NCBI GenBank assembly: GCA_014529385.2
Contig: CM043969.1
Span: forward strand, 13,341,446 to 13,405,445
Source: Adiantum capillus-veneris
Taxonomy: Eukaryota > Streptophyta > Polypodiopsida > Polypodiales > Pteridaceae
DNA length: 64,000 nt
Direction: 5' to 3'
Shown here one piece after another: positions 45,851-56,795 of this stretch. Position numbers and translations under genes: made by a program. The notes beneath the pieces are model-generated. The model saw only the letters and a program-made list of their open reading frames with translations. It was not told the DNA's origin and did not search any database. Numbering within the stretch: the first letter of the stretch is position 1; each line of letters starts with the position of its first letter.

Positions 45851-48074
45851 TGGGCTGTGGAAATCCCCTTATTCTAATGTGTTGTATGCCTTGTGCAGAC
45901 CATATCTGTGTCATACGTTATCCTATAAGCATACATCAGTGTAATTGTACCATGCCCCCATGGAGAGAGGTACCAGAGGTCACATTTTGAAAACAGCAAC
46001 GACTGAGCTCATCCTTGACAGAGTAGCTAGTGTCATAGCGGAATTGTATGCAATGATGGGTGTTGTACGTCCATTAGACTAGCATGCCATGCATACATAT
46101 CAAAAAATAGAATGATAAGCCCTTGCTTCAATGACAGTCTCAACCATGTAAGCCGTCGGGTATACGTGCCTTGCACAATTACGCTAGCATGGATACATCA
46201 CAGTGCACCGTTGTGTAAACTGTGAGCTTATATCCACATAGTGCCAAAGACATGTGCCATTATCATTGATTTGAAGCTTCACATGAAGTCTTGGCAAAGC
46301 ACTTTGCGTTGTACAATGGCTTCTTATGGAGTCTACCCAAGCACTTTGCTTTGCACAGCAGAGAGGGAGTTTTTCAAAATGAAAAGTAAAACAAAGACAA
46401 GAACAAACATAACTTGAAATGTGGTAGTTTGCTTGAATCCGGCTCCTAGCCATATGTACGCCATGAGTGAGGTAGCGGATGTATCATATACACACTCTTG
46501 TGTGAGTTAGAAAATCTGCAAACAATGTGGAAATTTTTCCCAAGCTCGTATGGTATTAGCTTATTCCAAACGTTGGAAACCGCTATGCCAAATGTGGGAA
46601 GGAAAGTCATGCTTCACATAAGGTAGGGAGCCATGCTCGGCTATTGGAGGATCATAATCTAGGTTTACTGCATCGATGGCAGACAACGGGCCTAGGAGCT
46701 CTTGCCTAGCATTGCTTGCTAACACTGTGAAAGAATAATTAGAAGGGTTGAATAAACCCTGGTTGTGTAGCCCAACCAGATGATGTTGCCTACACAAACT
46801 CATAAGCCTTGCTGAATTTCTATTCCCACAGGCCTTGCCTGTACGTGCTTACATAACCAATATACCTTGGGTATACGGAGCCTGTTCCAATCTAAGGACT
46901 GATGGATTACCGATATACCCATATACGACCATGTGTTCATGTTCAAGGTCAAAACAAAATGTGAAGAAACTTGACCATGTCGATCCACCATCTCGTTGTT
47001 AGGACTCCATATTAAAAGCATATAATTGTAACAATCCATATCTAGTGCAAGCATATAAACAAAGTGTACCTGAGTTTCCGTGTTCATAAACAAAAAAAAT
47101 CAGTCGACCATGCCAACATCTGCACCATACCGAGTGCAGGCCTTGCCTGTACTTGTCTCAATGCAGTTGAATGACAATACCGATTGGTACCAACCTCATA
47201 ACCGTTTAGAATAAGATCGCAATTCTTCGCAGGTCATTATTGAGAATAAGTGTCGACATGGTAGTTCAGCTTTGGCTACTATCGTCGCATTAATCATTTG
47301 TACCTGTGTGACTTGAAAACTTCAAGTAAATGAAAAAAAAAATTAACCTTTCTGAGAACTTACCTCCCTTGCATGGAAAATTTTATGCATGTTGTCAAAT
47401 CTACCAATCATATGACAAGCCGATCGCTTTCATGATGGCTGGACAGTCACTACCATGCTGCACCTTGCACATTCTACGTCTCGCATGGTCGATGCATGCA
47501 ACCCGGACTGCTCTCTGTTAATATGTTGTGGGAGAGGCCCCTTAGGGTGGCCTTAGGGCACTTGAGGGTGCCCAAATCGTTTTTGTTTTAAAAAAATGGA
47601 AAATAGCCTGGCGATGGCGGTGGACCTGCAGCTCCGAGGCAGAGGAAAGCTATGGCAGCGTCTACAAGCCGCGAGGGCATATGCCCCTGTGTCGAAAATT
47701 CATCTCTACTGCAGCGCGAGCCCAACTAGCCCACCTGTGAGCATTTTCGTGGAAATCAATCCCAATACTCCTTTCATGCAAGCGATTGTTCCCGCAACTA
47801 TGTCTTTTCGGCTTTGCAAGGGACAATGCCCATGGCCATGCCTCGTTCTTCTTCTTGAGCATGCAAAGGCATGCAAGCATGTCGTGAGAGAGAGAGAGAA
47901 AGACATTGAGAGAGCCCTCTTGACAGCACCATAGCCTTCGATGGGCAAGAGAGAGCCATTCACTCCTTCGAGAGAGAAGCTCCATGGAGAGCTCGCTGAA
48001 AATGAACGAGAGCAAGACCATGCATGCCTCATGCAACCGATCTCCTTCCTTCCTCTATGGCCCCTTCTCCCGGA
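43321..48074. other. Interior of the LARD-like element, no recognised gene
   Basis: Many ORFs of 60-125 codons on both strands, none with a retroviral or host motif I can name. A short motif AGGCCTTGCCTGTAC recurs at about 46,832 and 47,139. The segment 47,590-48,040 is more GC-rich and has overlapping ORFs on both strands, still unrecognised. Confidence 0.5.
45805..45846. repeat. (GA)n microsatellite, ~42 bp
   Basis: Uninterrupted GA tract inside the LARD-like element. Confidence 0.97.
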
Positions 48075-48086
48075 GCTCTAATACCA
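48075..48086 (-). promoter_or_regulatory. Primer binding site, initiator-Met tRNA type
   Basis: TGGTATTAGAGC on the minus strand, one mismatch from the common plant TGGTATCAGAGC, one or two nt from the LTR end. Confidence 0.85.
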
Positions 48087-48087
48087 A

Positions 48088-48265
48088 TATAAGACCTAGG
48101 AGACTGTGATGCCGGATCCATCGCCCTACAACCCTATATATAGGCTAGCTACTAGCCCTAGCCATAATATGGATCCCCAGTCCACACTCGTCCAGTCCGA
48201 GCCCCTAGCTCAGGTCCCTGACCCCTAGGTTGAGCCTTGCTCCTTAGGATCCTTGTCCTGACTCA
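48088..48265 (-). repeat. LARD-like element, 5' LTR
   Basis: Minus strand TGAGTCAGGACAAGGATCC ... GGTCTTATA. Sister of 43132-43308, with TATA-type CCTATATATAGG at 48133-48144. Confidence 0.92.
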
Positions 48266-48933
48266 TACAAGGAAGTGAGAGAGTGCATCTCTCTCCGCAT
48301 TGTACTCCTTATGCCATTTAATTAGGCACAGGGGAGACGTATGCAATAGCCACTATCCTGAGCTGAGAATTGTAAAGGCCATGTCAACATTCTTAAAAAC
48401 AAAGACGTACTGGTTCTTGGGCAGAGCCTAAATGGTCTCTTCTTCTGCCCCAATGGCACCTCATGGATTCCTAATCCAGCCTCTTAGAACTTCAATAGGG
48501 GGGCACGGACCAGCTAACAACCCTATCACAGCTCGATTTTCTAAATAATTTCTGGTTTTTTGAACTTGAACAGAGGGCATAACGTCTAGAGGCTTGACCA
48601 AAGGCTTACCGTTTTGAGTCTTGCCAGATCCTACTGCATGAGAGCCTCCGCTTCCTCCTGGTTGAGACTCAAAGACAACATTATGGGCGGATGCAGCGGC
48701 AAAGCCTTTAGTAGGCCCGTGATGTAGCCCTACTTGTGGGTTGGAAAAGGATGGCTGTGTGAAGAACCCGGCATCCTGGCAAGCCTATCTCGCTGCTTGA
48801 GCTTGCTTATGCTGTCATGCAAGAGCTGGTCATCGTCGCATGGGAATGTTCCAGTAGGGTTAAAGTAGGTGAAAACCTTCTGGTGAAATTTGTTTACTCC
48901 CCTTACATGGGTGGCTAGGGAAGTATTATGCAC
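48266..48933 (-). pseudogene. LINE ORF1, N-terminal part (DUF4283-like)
   Basis: One frame reads VQKTRNYLENRAVIGLLAG, PCPPIEVLRGWI, KNQYVFVFKNVDMAFTIL, WLLHTSPLCLIKWHKEYNA and RDALSHFLV at the LTR junction, where WVEFPNLP continues on the far side (43131 downward). This is the usual DUF4283 plan of plant LINE ORF1. Three nonsense codons lie in frame: TGA at 48461-48463, TAG at 48428-48430 and TAG at 48353-48355. The start upstream is uncertain (an ORF begins at 48933 in another frame). Confidence 0.82.
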
Positions 48934-49274
48934 TAGAGAGTGATGGGGTAGCCGCTCGACGTCGACATGTTGGTGGATCTCGTGTCAACAGCTAGAGCAG
49001 GTGAGATGACCTGAGAGGTCACCTCCCCAAGGACAGGGAAGGGGTGAAAAGATAACTCGGAGTCGCTAGGCAGTTATGCCATCGCTAGGGTTTCTTATCT
49101 CTCTAGATTTTCCCAAAGAATGGGCATTCAGCAATTTACTCCTGATTCCTGGCTCTAGCTCTAGCCTCTTAGGCTCCAGCTCACACTCTTTCTCTCTTCC
49201 TTTCCTTGGAAATTGGAAATGAGCAACACCCCATCCATTCACTCTTTAATGCATTGGAAAGTTCGAGCTGTTGA
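48934..49274. other. Probable LINE 5' flank, no gene
   Basis: GC-richer sequence with a CTAGCGATGG motif and no convincing ORF. It may be LINE 5' untranslated sequence. Confidence 0.3.
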
Positions 49275-49379
49275 AAATTGGAACTCAGCCTGTGGGGGTG
49301 ATGTAGCTTTTGTAATTCTGTCTTTTCTATTAATATAACTCTGCCGCCTTTTATGGAAAAAAAAGAAATTGGAACTCAG
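49275..49379 (+). mobile_element. 77-bp 5'-truncated LINE tail with 14-bp target-site duplication
   Basis: AAATTGGAACTCAG occurs at 49275-49288 and 49366-49379. Between the copies (49289-49365) lies TGTAATTCTGTCTTTTCTAT ... GCCGCCTTTTATGG followed by an A-rich tail, the style of plant L1 3' ends. Perfect duplication, A-tail and severe 5' truncation are the signs of target-primed reverse transcription. Confidence 0.88.
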
Positions 49380-49529
49380 TTATTGGCGCCTAGGGAAAAA
49401 GTGAGGAGAGCTTAAGAGAAAAACCCTAAGAGCGATGGCGTGAATGATACACATCACCACCGTTCCATCGCCTTTTCTACCCCTTCGAGGAGATGACCTC
49501 CCAGGTAATCTCACTAGCGCTAGGTCCTG

Positions 49530-50528
49530 ACTCAAGACCCTCCAACATAAGGGCCTCGGGCGGGTTACCGCACCACTCCTTAGTGAACAATAACTCTCGT
49601 GTTGTGTTGGACGGATATGCCGCGACAGACGTCAGCACAGCGAGAACTCACCTAACATATAATGTCAGCTAAGGACGAAGCTTGACCCGCAGGCATGTGG
49701 AAGCAAGCATAAGGTGTCAACCTATACTCGACCGACTCCTAACTAATTCCTACCGAGGTCTCTACCAATTGTCTAAGCCATAGCCTTCAAGAGTGCATAA
49801 GAGGAAACTTCCTACAACGCTTTCTAGAGCCGAACGCCCATCAAACAATCTTGAAACACCATAGAACTTGAAGGAGACCCTACTAATACCAATAGATCTC
49901 TCTCCCTAAGGTCTATGAACCAAAACCCCAACCCAAAACACCCGGTGCAAAATCACGTAGGATGTCTGGCCGAAATCTGCGGGTCTTCGTTTTCGAAATC
50001 TAAAGTGTCTAATGTGTAGTTCTACTCAATGTAAATGCGTGGATATGCTGCAATGCAATATCGGACAACGTATACACCAAATGAAGCTCGTAGAAGGAGC
50101 TTGTAAAACCGGACCGTACGTGCGCAATGTAGGTATTGGCACGTAGCTCTCGTCGGGGGTATCACGCTGCACTTCTCTGCACTCGATTCCGACCACCGGT
50201 GCACACGTAGTGTCAAGATGAATCTCACACTCTCTCTCGTACACAGTACGCTCACTCACAGACTTCAATACTTCTTTTAAAAATGAGAAAAGGGTCCTTC
50301 ATTAAGGTCAAAAAGTGGTATATATACCTTACAATTCTCAAACCCTAAAGTTCCAAAATCAACCATCTACTCAATCTAACTATCAAAACTAGGATACAAT
50401 CTGGAAACTTTTGTAAGTTCCAATATTTACAAGGTGAAAAATCAGGTTTTCCTCAATGAATGAATAGTTACAAAAATAATAATCTTTCGAGTAGTTAGTT
50501 GCCGTGGGGTCTGTCCAGCTTCTAACAC
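49530..50528 (-). repeat. LTR at the 3' end of the large 50-64 kb gypsy unit
   Basis: On the minus strand a polypurine tract (AAGGAGGGGGGAG) is followed by TGTTAGAAGCTGGACAGACC at 50528. A TATA box (GGTATATATACC) is at about 50,317-50,330. The sequence is non-coding down to about 49,530. The left limit is a guess because the partner LTR lies outside the window. It contains a half-site of the palindrome found at 54-55 kb (CACGTAGGATGTCT, 49954-49967). Confidence 0.65.
50317..50330 (-). promoter_or_regulatory. TATA box of the LTR
   Basis: AAGGTATATATACC on the minus strand, about 200 bp inside the LTR start. Confidence 0.6.
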
Positions 50529-50541
50529 TCCCCCCTCCTTG
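50529..50541 (-). promoter_or_regulatory. Polypurine tract
   Basis: Minus-strand AAGGAGGGGGGAG immediately before TGTTAG, after the DDMSKEGG-like reading typical of plant gypsy 3' coding ends. Confidence 0.8.
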
Positions 50542-50581
50542 CTCATGTCGTCCCCGACATGGCCGATGATCTGCTTCTTCA

Positions 50582-53500
50582 TCATATCGTTTCTCTCATC
50601 TTGATCAGTGATTCGTATCTTGCATGTAGATTTATCATTGTGGGGCCGAAAATGTCGGTGTTTATTGTGAAGAAGCCTGTGTAGAACGCTTCTTTAAAAT
50701 TTTGCAGGTGATAGGATGGTAGAAACATTATCCTTTGATACATCGCATGTATCACCTCCTTGGAAGGCTGACCAGACAGATAATAAGCGCATCTGTAAGT
50801 ATCCTGGAAGAAAAAGATGTTGTCGGTCACCTGGCCTGGCTTGAAAGTCTCAAATACTGCTAAGAGGGTTTTACAGATTTTCTTCATCATGATGCATGTA
50901 AGGTCAGGTGAGCCAGTGAACAATTTGATGGCACCCGTTAGGGTTTTCACCATGTATTGGACACTTATTCTCTCATCTGCCTTCAAGCTCAACAGCTTAG
51001 GGTAATTCATCCAAGTGGGTTGGCTCCTTTGCAAGATATCCTCCGCCTTCCACGTCTTGATCCTTGGTAGAGGACAAAAGCTGAGGTTGTCTCTGGTGTT
51101 TTTTGGTGCCTCTACCAAGTGGACTAGGTATTGTGGGTACTTTGTGATCCAGGCCTTCCTCCACTTTGGTTGAGAATCAACAATTAGCATGACCCCTTCT
51201 GGTTGTGAGGTATCTGCATTGTAAAGTGGTACGGTCGGCTCTTCTCTTATCCGCTTGTTGATGGTGGCTGCCTCATATTTCAACAATGGATATGGGAGAG
51301 AGGGTTGAAGCCACTCGTGCTTGAGGTTGTTGGCGTCGATCTTCTGAATGATCATAGACTTGAAAACCCTCTGCTCCCACTCCAAGGCTTCCTTTGATGT
51401 CTCTCTGAGCTCCACCTCTATTGCTTTACGCAACTTTTCTTCCTCTTCCTTTGTTAGATCCTGTGGCTCTTGAGAGGATCCTTCTAGTATTTCCTCTTGC
51501 ATAGGCGTGTCCACTGGATCTGCCACATTTTCTAAATCAATGCCCTCATTGGCTGCTGGCCCTGTGCCCTCTTGCTCTCCTGCTTGCTGTCCTTTCAACT
51601 CCTCTATCTGCCTCAGGAGTTTTTGCTTTTCCGTTTCCGCTTCTTCGCCCATATTCACAAGGAGGTCATTTAATTCAGCATTTATTCTCTCCGCCTCCTC
51701 GAGCTTTCTTTTCATACTTTCCACTTCCTCTTGCAGGGCTTTTTGGCCTTCTTCCATTCTTGTTTGCATCACGATAGACCCTTCTGCCATCATCAATCTC
51801 TGCTTTTTCTCTAGATTCAGCTCCTTCTAAAGTTCTTGCATCTGTTCTTCATAGAGTTGACTCTCCGTATTGATGTGAGTCGAGCTAGTAGCTCTGACTC
51901 TGGCAGGTGATGCTCGCAGCCTCTGGATGGTCTGATCTTTTACTTTGAGTTGTTCCTTGAGCTCAAGGACCTCATCCTGGCTGGCTTCTTGATCTATCTC
52001 CACCTTTTCCTTGGCGTTTCTCATGGCTTCAACTTCTTTATACTCTTCTGCCAGTTGTAGGGTCAGGTTATCTCTGTCCCTCTCGGCATCTAGCAGTGCT
52101 TTGCTGAGCTGCTGAAATTCTTCTTCCACTGCCTGGCATCTTTGCAGTGCCCTTGCTAGGCTGGCCTATAGCTCAACTTTCCTCTCTTTCTGCCTTTGGC
52201 TTTGTCCTTGTAGAGTGTCTACTTCCATCGTAATCTTCATTTCCATGGCCTTGAGAGCTGCCATCTCGCTTTCTGAAGCCATGGATTGCGCTCTCAACCC
52301 GGTTAGCTTTGTCATCACCACGTCCCAGTCGTTGGAGGGTGGGTGCAGATCCACTGTATCTGTGGCAATTTCTTTTAATTCCACTAGCCTGATGCCTTGC
52401 ATTTGTTCTTTAGGCCCTGTGCTCACCAAGTCGAATGTGAATGTGGTGGCTTCTTCCTTCGTGCATCCTGGGGCAGCTAGCAGGTCCAAAAATGTGTGAT
52501 AAGAATCTTCTAACTCTTTTTGCTCACTTCAAGGCTTAGCCTCTTCCTTTGGCTTCGGCTCCTGGCCCTGCTCCTGCTTGGCCTCCTCCCGTTCTTCTGG
52601 CTTGTCTTCAGCCTCTTTCTCTTCTTGTGGAGGGCTACTAGGAGGTGGTGAGGGCGGTGGTGAGGGCTGTGGTCTTGGTTTAAGGCTGGCCGATAGAGAT
52701 GTAGGCTTGCCCTTTAAATCTCTGTCTGCTTTAGTTTTTCTTTCTCTTTCTTGGCTCTCTTGCTCATCTAGTAGTTTCTACCGTATTTGCTCCACTTCCT
52801 CCTCTGTGAAAGGGACATGCGGTATATTCTCTGATGCGGCATCAAGAATCTCAAAGTTTTTGATATAATCCTCGAATCTGTCCCTTTGCACTCTTTGGGA
52901 TGATCCCAACATTGACTCTAGAGAAGGCTTCCAGAGTTCACTTAAATCGCCTTTAAGGGATCTCTCTGCTCTGAAGCTCTCCATCAGCCTCTCTAATCTT
53001 GCCGCTTTTTGTGACCTTGTTTCTTTTGCAGGCACCTGGGAAAATTCCTTATTTCCTTTCTTTTGCTCTGGCTGCTCTTCTAAAACAGGCTCTAGCCGTC
53101 TTTTCAGTCTTGTAGCAACCCTTGGTGCCCTTTGTGGCTCGTCCTCTTTGTCTTCTTTTAGCCTCAGCCAGTCATTCTGGGACGGGGGATCAGGCCATCT
53201 TCCTTTTGCGTGCAGTGCCCCATAAATCACCTTAGTGATTAATTCTCCTGGCACAATGTATGTTGGCTTCTTGTTACCCATCTTTACTAGGTTGTCATGT
53301 ATATACGCTGCATAGTTGATTATCTTTGGGGTGCCTTTCATCATTGCCCAAGTGAATGTCATGGCAATTGCATCTGGCGGCATTCTGTACTTCTGTGGCT
53401 TCTTCGTACACATGTGGAAGTATTGGTTGTATAACTAGCTCATGATTGCCACTCTTGGGTTGGCAATATCTTCAAACGTGTAGTTTCCTTTCTTTTCATT

Positions 53501-53986
53501 GTATACCTTGACCTCATCCCTTCTTTTAGTTACACTATCCCCCTTGTTGGAGAGTTCTAGTGCATCTGCTACAACCTGCTCAGTGATGATTATTTCCGTT
53601 TCTGGCCTGCCTTGTAGATCTGTTACTTTGGCCACTCCATCTTCTTTGATGGTTGTCACAAACTCCTAGACTCTCTTTATGTCCACCCCTGCCGGTATTG
53701 CTTCAAAGTAGTTGTGGAGATCAATCTTCTCCAAGTACCCGACCATCTTGCTTCTTACGAACTTATTGAGTTCTCGCGGCAGCATTGGTAGCTCGATGAC
53801 ATTGCCTTCAGTGTCTTTGAACACTCCTTGGTAGATCTTTAGGTTGTTGGACTCTAACAGATCTTCTTGTATCCATGTGCTGGTGGGCTTTAGTGTTCCT
53901 TCTGGAATGACGAAGGGTTCCACTTCTTCCAGGTAATCCTTGATGGTCATAGTTTTCTTCTTTGCTGGTGACTTCGCGGCTGCCAT
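50582..53986 (-). pseudogene. 1134-codon ORF E, coiled-coil retroelement protein with six in-frame stops and no frameshift
   Basis: One frame runs from ATG 53986 to TGA 50582. It is broken only by TAG at 53666, 53435, 52778, 52166 and 51827 and TGA at 52529. The N-terminal third (IKDYLEEVEPFVIPEG; VTDLQGRPETEIIITEQVV; YRMPPDAIAMTFTWAMMKG; YIVPGELITKVIYGALHAK) resembles, from memory, the 'putative plant transposon protein' ORFs of large gypsy elements. The middle is Pro/Glu/Lys-rich (PSPPPSPPPSSPPQEEK). The last third has long coiled coils (VESMKRKLEEAERINAEL, EKQKLLRQIEELKGQQ) and a folded-looking end. It lies just upstream of the polypurine tract and LTR. It is either a 3' extra ORF of element D or a gag-like ORF of a second element. 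Confidence 0.75.
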
Positions 53987-54151
53987 AGATCTTGTTGCAC
54001 TCAGTAGTCCGAAGTTACCGTTTTTTTCATATTAGCTGCGAAACTGAGTTTTAACTATCCAAATGACTTGAAAATTGAAAATAAAGCTTAAAAGGAACTT
54101 GTGAAGTTGTGCATGTGCTCACAGTGCAAATCTGGCCAAAATTTTCCATTT

Positions 54152-54175
54152 AGACATCCTACGTGTAGGATGTCT
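54152..54175. repeat. 24-nt palindrome, copy 1
   Basis: AGACATCCTAC and GTAGGATGTCT arms around a central GT. Each arm is 11 nt and exactly complementary. Confidence 0.95.
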
Positions 54176-54435
54176 TTTTCATCATAATTAATTGATACTT
54201 GACATGCTGGTAGTGCATGGCTCATGGAACATGGCTACATGCCTGGATTTGGATTTAGATATCAAACAGAGGATTTTTGGGCTGATTCAGGCTTTAGGTC
54301 CCAAATTGGGTAGAAAGTTCATCATAGGTAGCAATTGATGTCCAAATGGGTTGAAAATTGGTGTATGGGCTCATTGCACCATGGTATTGGCTCCCATGAT
54401 GTCACTCTTTGCACAGAAGGCCTGAATTATATTGG

Positions 54436-54459
54436 AGACATCCTACACGTAGGATGTCT
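54436..54459. repeat. 24-nt palindrome, copy 2
   Basis: Same arms as copy 1 around a central AC. The copies are 284 bp apart and share flanking text (TTTTTCATCA; GGAACATGGCTACATGCCTGG), so they are part of a diverged tandem repeat (~54,150-54,290 and ~54,435-54,560). Confidence 0.95.
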
Positions 54460-54991
54460 TTTTCATCAAAATGTCATGAAATTTGTTCTGTGGGTAGTCC
54501 TTGGCCTATGGAACATGGCTACATGCCTGGATTTGGATTTGGACAAGGATTGATGCTTCTAAGATCCTGTGTGGTGTTTTTGGGCTCCAAAAGTGTATCT
54601 TGAAGGTGTTGGGGGTCAAAAATGATTAGAATGGCTTCAAAATTGATATATGAGCTCTTGATGAGAGGTGATTGGATCTGGAATGAACAAACCTCCTCTG
54701 CAGGCCAAAAAAGTCAAATAGACATCCTACTACTTTACCAATTTTTGCTTCTGACCGCACAGATTGGTTGGTGATGTGTTGGTGAATGTGTTGTGCAAGT
54801 TTCATGTGATTTGGACAAGATTTGGTAGGTCTATGGCCCATTATTGCCTCTATGCCCTAACTTTGCATTTTTTCATGCATATGAGGTCAATTTTGGTCCA
54901 AATGTGATGAGACTTGGTGGATAGCATATAAAGGTCATTCAGAAAATGTGTATGATGAAAAATGTTGGCGTCTGTGCCCAAAAGTGCCCTT

Positions 54992-55016
54992 GAGACATCT
55001 ACGCGTAGGATGTCTC
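54992..55016. repeat. Palindrome, copy 3 (one base lost)
   Basis: GAGACATCTACGCGTAGGATGTCTC; the left arm lacks one C. An isolated half-site (GACATCCTAC) is at 54721-54730. Confidence 0.92.
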
Positions 55017-56617
55017 CTGGTGATTTTTTCATGGATTGTGCTCCTAGTGCCTGCCCTTGGTCCCCTTGAGTCCCATTTGAGCCTAATTTCAACAAAAAAG
55101 TCAAATGGATAGAGAATAACTCCTTGTGTGGACTTCAAAGCCTCTGAGCTGTTTTCTGACTTTTGGAGTGCTTTTTGGCGATGAAATTTCTGGATGTTGG
55201 TCTCCATAGCTTCCCCACCCCTTGGGGATCCTTGCCGTATGGTTTTTGTCGACTTTGGCTCCATCGGAGCTTCATTTGGCAATTTGTCGCTCTAGAAGCA
55301 CCCGTGGTTGCGTTTACATACCTTTGATGATTTGTGGTGGTCTACCACCATAGGACTTGGTTGTTGATGGTCTAGGAAAGCTGCTCGTGAAGTTTGGTGG
55401 CAAACGGGCTTGCGGTTTTGGCCGCAAGAGCAATTTGACGCTTTGTGTGTCTGATGCCGTTTCAAAAGTTTAGTGCCGCCTCTGGTCACTTTTTGGTCAT
55501 GCAGGTCACATAGACTTGTAGAGCATGTCGAGATGCTCCTACCCATGAATTTTGGTAGCATTTGGTCGCTGTTTCGCCGATTTCCCATTTGGTGGCCTCT
55601 TGCGGGTTTCTAGGAATTAGGATTTTTCTCGATGGATTTCTACTGCCTTTGGACATCTAGGACTAGTCTCCTAGGCTAGGGTAAGCTACCGATGAAGTCT
55701 TGTTGCTTTTGGGTTAGCCATTAGGCCGCCGTCTCTACTTGTAGGTCTCTACCGCCCACTTTGTGTGTGACCCCTACGCTAGTTTTCACGACATAATGAC
55801 AAACATGCGCGAAAATCTCAAGGTGGTGAGCCTACCTCTCATGTCTAGAGCTCATCAGGTAGTCGTGCGCGTCGTAGAAGCTGCTAGAAGGTCGGCCCGC
55901 TCTAGGTGGCAGAAGCTCTCTCCACAAAGTCAATAGTGAGAATGAGCTAAAAATGAGGTGAAAATTTCTTATAATGGAGGTCCCCGAACCACTTTTCATG
56001 AAATTTGACATGTGCTCCTATCTTCTTGCGAGATGCGGTTTAGGCTCAAAAATTTCTTAAGTTGGACTCCATTTTCTCTATTTACCAGAAATTTGGCATT
56101 TCGTTCAAAACCTGGCCAAAACACGCTTTCCGCTCTAGTCTCATAATTGCACCCCCACTGTACCATAGGTTGTCCTATAGTCACTGATCATCCCCATATT
56201 TTTTGTTTTTCATTACTACCGTTTTTCACCAGCTTTTTGTATTTTTGAAGTTTTTTTGCCGAAAATTAGCAAAATTAAAAGAAAAATAGCAAATCAAACC
56301 CAAAAAATCCCAAAAAATCGTAATAAATCACAAACATCACCGCTAAACATTATATACACTCACTTGCAATTTTTATGGCCAGATTTCTCCGTTTTACCAC
56401 TATTTTGCCCAAAAAATGGCTATTTCTACTTATATACACACACCTAGGGGCTTGATTTGGTGTTTGGCCCCATATACCTACAGATACATGCTGTATAAGG
56501 GAATATGTACTTGGGTTACTCCAAAAAATTTCGCAATCAAATAAAAACCCTTAAAATAGTCAAAATTCATGCCCTTTTTTGCTCTTTTTGCTATTGGTTC
56601 CGCATTTGAGAATGCCT

Positions 56618-56632
56618 CCCCCCCTCCTAGCC
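56618..56632 (-). promoter_or_regulatory. Second polypurine tract
   Basis: Minus strand TAGGAGGGGGGAGG after the coding end of the second protease ORF. It could prime a 3' LTR of element D or be a central polypurine tract. Confidence 0.5.
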
Positions 56633-56795
56633 GTAGTCCTCCCGGACGACAAGGTATCGCCTCGGAGCATGTGCCGTGCATAGGTTGAAAAATTTGTGCT
56701 AATTCTTGGCCGATTAAGGTGGCCCTATTTTATGCATACTCGGTCAATGCATGGAAAAATTAATGTTGTGCAAGAGAAGGGAATAAGCAAGATGC

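Larger units (their letters stand above)
43132..48265 (-). mobile_element. LTR element without gag-pol (LARD-like), inserted in the LINE ORF1
   Basis: Short LTRs (177-178 bp) flank ~4.8 kb. The tRNA-Met-like primer site (TGGTATTAGAGC, 48075-48086) lies just inside the right LTR and a polypurine tract (AAGGGGGAGTA, 43310-43320) next to the left LTR, so it is oriented on the minus strand. Near the tract a short reading FEDKTASPRGSN recalls gypsy polyprotein ends. The interior has only small ORFs with no gag, RT or INT motif. Target duplication is about TTGTA/TAGTA. Outside the ends the LINE reading HFLV and WVEFPNLP join in frame. Confidence 0.85.
53987..56614 (-). other. Spacer or LTR-like region between the second protease and ORF E
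   Basis: About 2.6 kb with no convincing ORF. A polypurine tract (TAGGAGGGGGGAGG) lies at its upstream edge (56,618-56,632) and a TATATAAG box at about 56,430-56,440 on the minus strand, so it could be an LTR of ~2.6 kb or a promoter-bearing spacer for ORF E. Three palindromes and a 285-bp diverged repeat lie in 54.1-55.0 kb. Confidence 0.5.

Noticed and set aside
47596-48036. Overlapping plus and minus ORFs near the 5' end of the LARD-like interior
   Set aside because: No gag motif or zinc knuckle, open in three frames; treated as non-coding leader sequence.
50582-53986. ORF E as an envelope-like gene
   Set aside because: No signal peptide, transmembrane segment or Cys-rich ectodomain; long coiled coils and acidic/proline linkers suggest otherwise.
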